From positions 1 to 6,176 of the forward strand of contig PKYZ01000631.1 of assembly GCA_003132865.1 (NCBI GenBank): DNA of 6,176 nucleotides, given 5' to 3'. The notes under the pieces were generated by a model. The model was not told where the DNA came from. It was given only the letters and a program-made list of their open reading frames with translations, and made no database searches. This stretch comes from Bryobacterales bacterium (lineage in GTDB: Bacteria; Acidobacteriota; Terriglobia; Bryobacterales; Bryobacteraceae). Positions 1 through 5,608 of this stretch are shown one piece after another; within the stretch, counting starts at the first letter, position 1; every line of letters begins with the position of its first letter. The position numbers were made by a program, and so were the translations under genes.

Positions 1-355
1 ACACGTGAAAGATGCCGTTGTGTACCGGCTGCTCCCCGGCCATATCCGTGGAGAGGTGCGCGTAGTCGAAGTGGGCCGGATCACGATAAGCCAAGACGAT
101 TATCAATGAGCGGCCTAGCGGCATCACATCTGCCTCAACGGTCAGGCGGTCATAATTCGGGACGTCGGTCAGTGCGAACTGGATCGGGCGACGCGGTCCG
201 GGCAGAGGCCCGCGGCCAGTGACCAGGCGCAGTGTACCCTCCTCGACTTTCCAATCGGTAGCCGCCGGGACCGCCCAAGTGCGGCCCAAGATTTCGAGGG
301 TATCAGCAGCGTTTGCGTGGAATGCGACCAAGGCAGCCAGTACGACGAGTTTCAT
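1..355 (-). CDS. Secreted protein, probable concanavalin-like (LamG/DUF1080-type) fold, N-terminal part
   Basis: Only the first 118 codons are in the window; the gene continues past the left edge. Translation from the ATG at 355 gives a short basic start (MKLVV), a hydrophobic core and an A-N-A site, so a Sec signal peptide cut near residue 16 is likely and the protein should be exported. The mature part alternates short strands with Gly/Pro turns. It holds the stretches DVPNYDRLTVEADV (about residues 64-77) and AYRDPAHFDYAHLSTD (about 88-103). This 'how the ligand is measured along a strand, then H-F-D-Y' style resembles concanavalin-like sandwich domains such as 3-keto-disaccharide hydrolase (DUF1080) or LamG proteins, which bind or cleave glycans outside the cytoplasm. 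That family call is by resemblance only, and no catalytic residue can be named. No clear Shine-Dalgarno sequence precedes the ATG. The signal peptide is the main support for this start. Confidence 0.72.
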   Translation of the reverse strand, partial: MKLVVLAALVAFHANAADTLEILGRTWAVPAATDWKVEEGTLRLVTGRGPLPGPRRPIQFALTDVPNYDRLTVEADVMPLGRSLIIVLAYRDPAHFDYAHLSTDMAGEQPVHNGIFHV

Positions 356-658
356 TGTATTGACGATGTTCTTTGTCCGTCTCAGAACCAATCCTATCAC
401 TGTGCTTTGGTAGACTCCGCAGACACAAAAGGCTTGGCCGCGCGGCGGCCTTAATTCGTCTTATCGGCTATCCAGCACAGCGCAACAGAGTAGCGATCTG
501 CAGGCGCGGCCACACGAGGATGACGGCCCGTCCGGGTGAGGCAAAGACCACGTTGGTCACCAGCGGGGTCGCCTGGAGTTGTGTAGCTGGCTTCCAGTGG
601 CTCCAACCGCCGGAAGGCAGCGTTCTCTTGGCGCGCCGGATGCTTCAAATGGCACCGA
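356..658. other. Intergenic region between two minus-strand genes
   Basis: This 303-bp gap lies between the stop codon of the dehydratase and the start of the secreted protein, both on the minus strand. It should contain the 3' end of the dehydratase transcript and the promoter of the secreted protein. Visible items are a GC-rich hairpin followed by four T on the minus strand (427-452) and a stop-free minus-strand frame without a credible start (468-644). No clear -35/-10 pair was found upstream of 355, and no RNA gene is apparent. Confidence 0.6.
427..452 (-). terminator. Possible intrinsic terminator downstream of the dehydratase gene
   Basis: Read on the minus strand, GGCCGC (450-445) pairs with GCGGCC (441-436) around a CGC triloop, giving a 6-bp all-GC stem. 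AAGCCTTTT follows. An alternative outer pairing of AAGGC (452-448) with GCCTT (433-429) would put the T run directly after the stem. The site is about 200 bp after the dehydratase stop and about 75 bp before the next gene. The T tract is short, so the call is tentative. Confidence 0.3.
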
Positions 659-1894
659 CTACCAATCTACTGCCGCGCCGTCATCGGCGTCGTAGGCTTC
701 AGGATTCCGCCAGTCATGGCCAATCTTGTCGGCCATCGCGTTTTCGTCCAGTTCGATGCCGAGTCCGGGACCCGTTGGCAGGTCCAGAAACCCACTCTTC
801 ACGGTGAATGGTTTCTTGAGATAGCCCTCGCCAAGGGACACTTGCTCCTGGCATAAGAAGTTTGGGATGGAGGCTGCTATTTGCACTCCAGCAGCGAGGT
901 TGATCGGACCCAGCGGATTGTGCGGCGCAATCGTGGCGTAGTAGGCTTCCGCCATGCCAGCAATCAGCCGCACTTCCGTGATGCCGCCGGCGTGAGAAAT
1001 GTCTGGCTGCAATACGGTCGCGGCGCGCTTCTCCAATACCTCGCGGAAGCCCCACTTCGTGAAAACTCGTTCGCCGGTGGCGATGGGGAGAAAAGTTCCT
1101 CGGGCAATCTCGGCCATCACGTCATGTTCCTGGCAGTTGATGGGTTCTTCGACGAACATGGGTTGATACGGTTCGAGCGCTTTGATGAGCAGCTTGGCTG
1201 TGGCCGGACTGATGGCGCCGTGAAAATCAATCGCGATATCGACTTCGTTACCCGCCACGCGCCGCAGCTCGGCGAACTGCTCGGCGGCATACTGGACAGC
1301 CGCCGGAGTCTCAATGTACCGCGCGGCCCGCTTCTTGGCCGGACCTGTCTTAAAGGCGGTGAAGCCTCGCGCCAGATCAACCCGCAAAGCCTCTGGCGAC
1401 CCGGCGTGCGCGTAAACGCGAACCCGCTCGCGCGTGGGTCCGCCGAGCAACTCGTAAATAGGCACTCCCAGCGCCTTGCCCTTGATGTCCCAGAGCGCTT
1501 GGTCGATGCCGCTCAAAGCGCTGGTCAGGATCGGTCCACCGCGATAGAACGCATGCCGGTAGATCGCTTGCCAGTGGTGCGCTACGCGACGCGGATCTTT
1601 TCCAATCAGGTACGGCTCGATCTCCTTCACGGCCTCAGCGCACGTGAGAGCGCGGCCTTCGGTGATCGGCTCGCCCAAGCCGACGATACCGGCATTCGTG
1701 TGCACTTTGAGGAACAACCACCGTGGCTTCACCAGAAAGGTTTCCAGCTTGGTGACCTTGAGGTTGTCCTTCGGAGAAATGGGCGCGTCGTTTCCAGCGC
1801 GCTGTTGTGCAACGGCAGCGGCGCGGTCGAAAGCAGCCAGCCCAACGCTTGCGAACGCACCGGAGACGAGAGAACGGCGATTCAGGGGTTTCAT
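659..1894 (-). CDS. Tat-exported galactonate dehydratase-like enolase-superfamily enzyme
   Basis: This 411-residue protein belongs to the mandelate racemase/muconate lactonizing group of the enolase superfamily and most resembles D-galactonate dehydratase (DgoD), which removes water from a sugar acid to give a 2-keto-3-deoxy acid. The Mg2+ ligands are D223 (in IDFHG), E249 (in VEEP) and E275 (in TGERVF). The second catalytic pair is H225 and H325 (in APHNPLGP). The spacings D to E, E, H (26, 52, 102) equal those I recall for E. coli DgoD (D183, E209, E235, H285). Other superfamily marks are ALWDIKGKALGVPIYELLGG (about 133-152) and LQPDISHAGGITE (about 295-307). Residues 1-30 begin MKPLNRRSLV and carry a twin-arginine motif plus an Ala-rich core, so export by Tat is likely, whereas DgoD is cytoplasmic. 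AGGAG five bases upstream fixes the start at 1894. The substrate is not proven: gluconate, arabinonate or other acid-sugar dehydratases are possible. Confidence 0.9.
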   Translation of the reverse strand: MKPLNRRSLVSGAFASVGLAAFDRAAAVAQQRAGNDAPISPKDNLKVTKLETFLVKPRWLFLKVHTNAGIVGLGEPITEGRALTCAEAVKEIEPYLIGKDPRRVAHHWQAIYRHAFYRGGPILTSALSGIDQALWDIKGKALGVPIYELLGGPTRERVRVYAHAGSPEALRVDLARGFTAFKTGPAKKRAARYIETPAAVQYAAEQFAELRRVAGNEVDIAIDFHGAISPATAKLLIKALEPYQPMFVEEPINCQEHDVMAEIARGTFLPIATGERVFTKWGFREVLEKRAATVLQPDISHAGGITEVRLIAGMAEAYYATIAPHNPLGPINLAAGVQIAASIPNFLCQEQVSLGEGYLKKPFTVKSGFLDLPTGPGLGIELDENAMADKIGHDWRNPEAYDADDGAAVDW

Positions 1895-1899
1895 CGATG

Positions 1900-1904
1900 C
1901 TCCT
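1900..1904 (-). promoter_or_regulatory. Ribosome binding site of the dehydratase gene
   Basis: AGGAG on the minus strand sits five bases before the ATG at 1894. It decides the start against an in-frame upstream ATG at 1954, which would put 20 extra residues in front of the twin-arginine signal. Confidence 0.75.
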
Positions 1905-1920
1905 GTTGCTGTTTTAAAGG

Positions 1921-1950
1921 TCGCGATTTCTCGCCCAATGTATCGCGATT
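1921..1950. repeat. Spaced 8-bp direct repeat in the dehydratase promoter region
   Basis: TCGCGATT occurs at 1921-1928 and again at 1943-1950, a 22-bp period that places both copies on about the same face of the helix. Each copy contains the palindrome TCGCGA. The copies lie 27 to 56 bp before the dehydratase start codon, where a promoter is expected. A regulator binding site is possible; no regulator gene is present in the window. Confidence 0.4.
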
Positions 1951-1990
1951 CCACACGGCGGAAACTGAGGCGTCCTGAAACGATGGACCT

Positions 1991-2027
1991 GCGTCGTCAG
2001 TCGCAACGGCGACGCGCCCGCGGGCGC
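1991..2027. repeat. Cluster of short GC-rich inverted repeats between divergent genes
   Basis: GCGTCG (1991-1996) pairs with CGACGC (2010-2015). GTCGC (2000-2004) pairs with GCGAC (2009-2013) around a 4-base loop. GCGCCCGCGGGCGC (2014-2027) is a perfect 14-bp palindrome. They could be operator or leader structures of the divergent pair, but such dyads also arise by chance in GC-rich DNA. Confidence 0.3.
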
Positions 2028-2165
2028 CATGTCAAGGCAGTTTCGCCATTTGAACATCACGGCTGCGGTGGCGCACGGATCAAGCGACGAAGGCCTGGCC
2101 CACCGCCACGTTGTGCGGCGATATCGGGAGCTATTGAGTCGCGGAGGCGCGATAACATATTAGCA

Positions 2166-2726
2166 ATGCTTAAGAGACTGCTGATCGCCCTGTCGCTGTT
2201 GTGCGTGCCCCTGCCCGCCCAGGCTCCGCCCGACGATCTGCGGTTCACCGGCGACGGCCAGCTCATGCGGCCGGACAATTATCGCGAATGGATCTATCTG
2301 AGTTCGGGGCTGGGGATGACCTATGGCCCTATCGACTCCGCCGCCGCCCCCTCTGCCGAGCGCTTCGACAATGTCTTCGTTACGCCCCTGGCCTACAAAG
2401 CATTTCTTCAAACCGGCTCCTGGCCGGACAAGACCATGTTTGCTTTGGAGGTCCGCTACTCCGCCAGCAAAGGCTCAATCAACAACGGTGGCCATTACCA
2501 GGAAGGCTTCGCCGGATTGGAGATCCACCTCAAAGACGCGGAGCGTTTCCCAACAAAATGGGCGTTCTTCGAATTCGGCAACTCTCAACGGACAGCCAAG
2601 CCGTTTCCGGCCAACTCAAGCTGCCAGGCGTGCCATGCCAAGAACGGCGCCGTGGACGAAACGTTCGTTCAGTTCTATCCGACTCTAATCCCGGTGGCCA
2701 AAGCCAAAAGGACGTTGAAGCCATAG
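2166..2726 (+). CDS. Cytochrome P460 family c-type haem protein, periplasmic
   Basis: This protein has 186 residues. Residues 1-20 form a Sec signal peptide (MLKRLL, hydrophobic core, cleavage after A-Q-A), so it should be periplasmic. Near the C terminus is one haem c attachment site, C153-Q-A-C156-H157, followed by ETFVQFYPTLIP. An N-terminal YREWIYLSSGLGMTYGP segment, a GSWPDKTMF stretch (about 84-92) and a single late CxxCH are the layout of the P460 family. Members oxidise hydroxylamine or bind and detoxify NO. True P460 enzymes carry a Lys-haem cross-link, while the related cytochromes c'-beta lack it. K78, K89 and K102 are visible, but alignment is needed to say whether one is the cross-linking lysine. 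The frame is open far upstream. The start at 2166 was chosen because it begins the signal peptide, though the nearest GGAGG (2143-2147) is 18 bases away, longer than usual. The gene is divergent from the dehydratase and is the only plus-strand gene. Confidence 0.85.
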   Translation: MLKRLLIALSLLCVPLPAQAPPDDLRFTGDGQLMRPDNYREWIYLSSGLGMTYGPIDSAAAPSAERFDNVFVTPLAYKAFLQTGSWPDKTMFALEVRYSASKGSINNGGHYQEGFAGLEIHLKDAERFPTKWAFFEFGNSQRTAKPFPANSSCQACHAKNGAVDETFVQFYPTLIPVAKAKRTLKP

Positions 2727-2801
2727 GAGGCTGGTCGAATCGATCATGCGATCTCGGACATACTTTTCGTCCTGCGCCACTCAGATCCTTGAAAACGCGC
2801 A

Positions 2802-2848
2802 CCAAGGTACCAAAGCGCCGCCTGTCAACATTTGGTGCCAGTCCTTGG
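2802..2848. terminator. Inverted repeat between convergent genes, possible terminator
   Basis: GGTACCAAA (2806-2814) can pair with TTTGGTGCC (2831-2839) as a 9-bp stem with one G-U pair in plus-strand RNA, around a 16-base loop. CCAA (2802-2805) and TTGG (2845-2848) extend it across a 5-base bulge. The site lies about 80 bp after the cytochrome stop and just beyond the bacilliredoxin stop, where a shared terminator would be expected. There is no T tract, and the minus-strand RNA has a mismatch in place of the G-U pair. Confidence 0.35.
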
Positions 2849-2855
2849 CGGGTCG

Positions 2856-3290
2856 CTAAACCGGCCTGCGCGCCATGCAGAAGTGGTCGAACACTTCCGT
2901 GAGGAGGCCGGCGATTTCTGCGGGCTCGCGGCGTTCGATCTCGCTGCGGTGCAGCATGTAGACCGGCTTTCCATCCTGGAACAGCGCCATCGACGGAGAG
3001 GAAGGCGGGTAATCGGACAACCGGGCGCGCAAGTGAGCCACCGCAGCTTCGTCGCCGCCGGCAAAAACGGTAGCCACCTTCGAAGGACGCACCGCATGTT
3101 GCAGGGCGAGCCCGATTGCCGGTCGGGCCCTCCCGGCGGCACAGCCGCAAACGGAATTCACGATCATCAACACGGCGCCGCTGTCCGGTCCCAGCAGGCG
3201 GTCCACATCTTGAGGAGTTCTCGCCTCTTCTACACCGTATCGGGTGAGATCCTGGCGCATTGCGGCGATGAGTGGTTCAGGGTAGGGCAC
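2856..3290 (-). CDS. BrxA/BrxB family bacilliredoxin (YphP/YqiW, DUF1094)
   Basis: This 144-residue thioredoxin-fold protein matches the length of the YphP/YqiW family. Its active site is C48-G-C50 in NSVCGCAAGRARPA, the hallmark of bacilliredoxins, which remove bacillithiol or similar low-molecular-weight thiols from oxidised cytoplasmic proteins. Other family marks are VATVFAGGDEAAVAHLRARL (about 72-91) and PSSPSMALFQDGKPV (about 95-109) with the cis-proline-type loop. The C terminus has HRSEIERREPAEIAGLLTEV and ends DHFC. Translation probably begins at GTG 3290, because this gives the family-typical MPYPEPLIAAMRQDL start. An in-frame ATG at 3260 would cut off the first helix. No strong Shine-Dalgarno sequence is seen. 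It stands alone between convergent cytochrome P460 and upstream rlmA (187-bp gap). Whether the host makes bacillithiol cannot be told from this window. Confidence 0.9.
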   Translation of the reverse strand: MPYPEPLIAAMRQDLTRYGVEEARTPQDVDRLLGPDSGAVLMIVNSVCGCAAGRARPAIGLALQHAVRPSKVATVFAGGDEAAVAHLRARLSDYPPSSPSMALFQDGKPVYMLHRSEIERREPAEIAGLLTEVFDHFCMARRPV

Positions 3291-3477
3291 AGTCCGATTG
3301 TACCGCCCGTTCAGGAGCCGCCGACAAAGCGGCGTTGTCGTTCATTGTCGGTAGCTATTCGCGCCGCGCGAAGGCGCCGCATTCCATGACTTTCGCCGCG
3401 CGGGCCGTCGCGGATGGGCTTCATAGTACCCCTAATGTACCGCTGCAAGACAAGAATCTCGCCGACCAGCAGGTTCG

Positions 3478-4260
3478 CTAGTGTTTCCGAGCCGTCTGCC
3501 GAAACAGCAACAGATCCAGACTGAACGTCACTCGCATCGCCTTGGCCGGCTGCGGTTGCTTTGGCCGGTAAATCGAATGCAGGACATCTTGAACACCGGC
3601 AGCGTCCAGATCTGCCGCGGTGGCGACGCAACGCTGATTGACCAGTGTGAAGCCGTGTGCCAATGTATCGACGGCTCGGGCCACGCGGTCGCGGCCCACG
3701 CCGCGCAACTCGACGAGATCCTCACGGGCGGGAAGGACGACGAGGAGGCGCCCGTCGTCGCGCAGGACACGCTGGAATTCGCGCGTATTCATCCGCGCCG
3801 TGATCGACATGACGATAGAGAACGAGCAGTCGGCATATGGCACGAAGCGATCCGCATTGGCCACGATCCACTCGCATCCGGGGTAGCGCCGGGCCGCCGC
3901 ATCAACCGCCGGAATCGAGATGTCGACGCCATGCGCCACGAAGCCCGTCCGCCGCGCGATGGTGCCGAGGTAGAAACCTTCACCGCAGCCGGCATCGAGA
4001 ACGATGTCGCCCGGCGATGCGGCCATAATCTCCGCGACCGCCTGCAGCAGCGGTTGGGTTACGCCGCTATCGTGCAATCGCCTCCGGCCAGCGATTGCAG
4101 CCGCGGTGTCGCCCGGCTGCTTTGATCGCCGCTCCTGCGGCTGGAGTAGGTTGATGTATCCGCTGCGCGCGACATCGAATGAATGTCCGCGCGGGCAGAA
4201 CAAGCGCCGCTCCGCACGCACGAGCGCCAAGTGGCAACCGCGAACCGGGCAGAGCAGCAT
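3478..4260 (-). CDS. RlmA-type 23S rRNA (guanine-N1) methyltransferase
   Basis: This 260-residue SAM-dependent methyltransferase has the RlmA architecture. An N-terminal zinc finger comprises C4, C9, C22 and H26 and runs into FDVARSGYINLLQPQERRSK (about 28-47) and PGDT. The Rossmann methyltransferase domain follows, with motif I VLDAGCGEGFYLG (87-99), HGVDIS with acidic D113, and the late motif RVLRDDGRLLVVLPARE (about 164-180). RlmA enzymes methylate N1 of G745 (RlmAI) or G748 (RlmAII) in helix 35 of 23S rRNA, near the peptide exit tunnel, and the latter can affect macrolide response. Which base this one modifies cannot be decided here. The first finger pair is CX4C (CPVRGC) instead of the CX2C of E. 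coli RlmA. The ATG at 4260 is supported by the finger beginning at residue 4; no clear ribosome site precedes it. It lies 90 bp after the unknown CxxCHH gene on the same strand. Confidence 0.85.
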   Translation of the reverse strand: MLLCPVRGCHLALVRAERRLFCPRGHSFDVARSGYINLLQPQERRSKQPGDTAAAIAGRRRLHDSGVTQPLLQAVAEIMAASPGDIVLDAGCGEGFYLGTIARRTGFVAHGVDISIPAVDAAARRYPGCEWIVANADRFVPYADCSFSIVMSITARMNTREFQRVLRDDGRLLVVLPAREDLVELRGVGRDRVARAVDTLAHGFTLVNQRCVATAADLDAAGVQDVLHSIYRPKQPQPAKAMRVTFSLDLLLFRQTARKH

Positions 4261-4350
4261 AAGTCGAGTGTAGCGGATGGGAGACCCGGTACCCAGTGGT
4301 GGCGCAAGGTCACGCTCACAGGCACAGGCACAGGGCGAATCCCATCAACG

Positions 4351-5490
4351 TTAGCGGATTCCGCTGAACATTGCCAGGGCCGTGCGGGTGCGCTTGCGCA
4401 TCATGGATTCGAAGGAAATGCGTGGTACGTCGATAATCTTGCGCAGTTCGGCACCGCGGAGCAAACGCTGCGCGGCGTTGGGCATGCGCGCGGCCGCGCG
4501 GTCGAACGCGCCCGAGGAGGCGGTGCGCATGCCGGAGATTGCGCGGTAATAGCCTTGCTGGCCCTTTACCTTGTGACAACCGCTCACCAGCCCTGCCAGC
4601 ACTTCGTGGCTCTCTTCGAGTTGCGCCACCACGCCGCCCCACTCGTCCAGAATCGGGCACAGCGGCAGCAGCGTAGCTGGCGAGCGGCGCAGCACCTTCA
4701 CCGCGCGCAGGGGATAGTGCCGGTGACCTTCGGCCGAGAGGCCGGTGAATTCATACATCCGAACGGCGCGGGAGAAGCGGCCGCGCTGGGAGAGATGTTC
4801 CATGACGGGCGCGGTGAGCGCGGTGCGCTTCCAGAAACCCATCCCTTGAGTTAAGTCGCCGCGGTTGTGCGCCAGGGTCATCGAGAGGCGCAACAGATCG
4901 AGTTCGGCGTCGCGCTCTGCGGCGCATTCATCAAAGACCGCTTGTTCCCGGTCGATCTCGGCTTCGATGGCGGCTTGCGCTTCCTCGGCGGAAACTGTAT
5001 CACCGAGTTCGAGCAGGTAGCCCAAGCCGCCCGCAATGGCGCTCCACTGTTCGCCGTTGTGGCCGCTAACGCCGCGGATGGCGCGGATGGAGATGCCATC
5101 TTCGGTCCAGGCGCGCGAGGCGAGAGCCAAACGCAGCATGGGCCGCAGTACATCGGGGTCGCGGGATTCGCGCCATACGATGCCGCGGATTTTGGTATCT
5201 ACGTCGGTAGGCACGAACGTGGCGACGGTAGCGTGATGACAGGCCAGGCAGAAGGCGAAGTAGTCCTGCAACTGCTCCTCGATGTTGAGGCCGGGGCGCA
5301 GGATGTTCTCCCAATTGGCGAGAATGCGTAGGAAGCCGTCGGGCGAGTGGCCGAGTTCGATCAGGCGGCCGGGTTCGGGCAGCCGCGGTTCAAGGAATGG
5401 GGCTGTGCTGCGGACCTGCGAGATGAGCGTCTCCGGGCCGATCCACGGAGCCCACGCGTGCCGGCGTGGTTTGATATGAGGGGCGGACAA
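4351..5490 (-). CDS. Unrecognised 379-residue protein with CxxCHH motif
   Basis: I do not recognise the family. The protein is soluble-looking and mostly helical by composition, with no signal peptide or membrane segment. Visible marks are F-C81-L-A-C84-H85-H86 (in DYFAFCLACHHATV), HNGEQWSAIAGGLGYLLELG (about 144-163), an acidic Ala/Glu-rich helix with coiled-coil character (about 166-202), LAHNRGDLTQGMGFWKR (about 206-222), GHRHYPLRAVKVLRRSP (about 255-271) and a GCHKVKGQQGYY segment (304-315). The two Cys-His clusters could bind a metal or act in thiol chemistry. C-x-x-C-H is also the haem c signature, but a cytoplasmic protein would not normally receive haem c. A distant link to the helical AhpD/carboxymuconolactone decarboxylase group is conceivable but unproven. 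Start: TTG at 5490 is the first usable start after an in-frame TAA at 5550, and the first ATG is codon 118, so the N terminus is uncertain. Neighbours: DUF418 gene 118 bp upstream and rlmA 90 bp downstream, same strand. Confidence 0.75.
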   Translation of the reverse strand: MSAPHIKPRRHAWAPWIGPETLISQVRSTAPFLEPRLPEPGRLIELGHSPDGFLRILANWENILRPGLNIEEQLQDYFAFCLACHHATVATFVPTDVDTKIRGIVWRESRDPDVLRPMLRLALASRAWTEDGISIRAIRGVSGHNGEQWSAIAGGLGYLLELGDTVSAEEAQAAIEAEIDREQAVFDECAAERDAELDLLRLSMTLAHNRGDLTQGMGFWKRTALTAPVMEHLSQRGRFSRAVRMYEFTGLSAEGHRHYPLRAVKVLRRSPATLLPLCPILDEWGGVVAQLEESHEVLAGLVSGCHKVKGQQGYYRAISGMRTASSGAFDRAAARMPNAAQRLLRGAELRKIIDVPRISFESMMRKRTRTALAMFSGIR

Positions 5491-5608
5491 ACTACCAGTA
5501 TGACGCGGCCGCGTAGTGGCCGCGGCGGAATCCCGGCGTCGGCGGTCTTAACAGGCAATATCGGCCTCAACCTCTTTCCGAATGGCCGCAATTGTAATAG
5601 GGCCGAGC

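Noticed and set aside
81..89. Possible haem c meaning of CxxCH in the 379-residue protein (residue positions 81-86)
   Set aside because: Not called a cytochrome because there is no signal peptide for export to the haem-attachment machinery and no c-type fold signature around it.
630..637. GGCGCGCC palindrome after the dehydratase stop
   Set aside because: It is a common chance 8-mer in GC-rich DNA, with no loop or T tract to make a terminator.
1895..1954. Twenty-residue N-terminal extension of the dehydratase from an upstream ATG
   Set aside because: The AGGAG site and the twin-arginine signal both point to the ATG at 1894.
881..1978. Plus-strand open frame of 365 codons
   Set aside because: It is the antisense frame of the dehydratase gene, whose catalytic motifs are intact on the minus strand. 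Its translation has no recognisable domain.
1644..2165. Long in-frame extension upstream of the P460 cytochrome
   Set aside because: It overlaps the dehydratase gene in antisense and would bury the Sec signal peptide inside the protein. Its Arg-rich translation looks non-coding.
3311..3631. Minus-strand frame of 106 codons spanning the rlmA 3' end and the following gap
   Set aside because: Half of it overlaps rlmA in another frame, it has no ribosome site, and its Arg-rich translation matches nothing I recognise.
3481..4125. Plus-strand open frame of 214 codons
   Set aside because: It is the antisense frame of rlmA, where all family motifs are on the minus strand.
4317..4335. Short CACAGG-type tandem repeat between rlmA and the upstream gene
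   Set aside because: Three copies of six bases are too few to call a functional repeat.
4867..5331. Plus-strand open frame of 154 codons
   Set aside because: It lies wholly inside, and antisense to, the 379-codon minus-strand gene. It has no start signal or motif.
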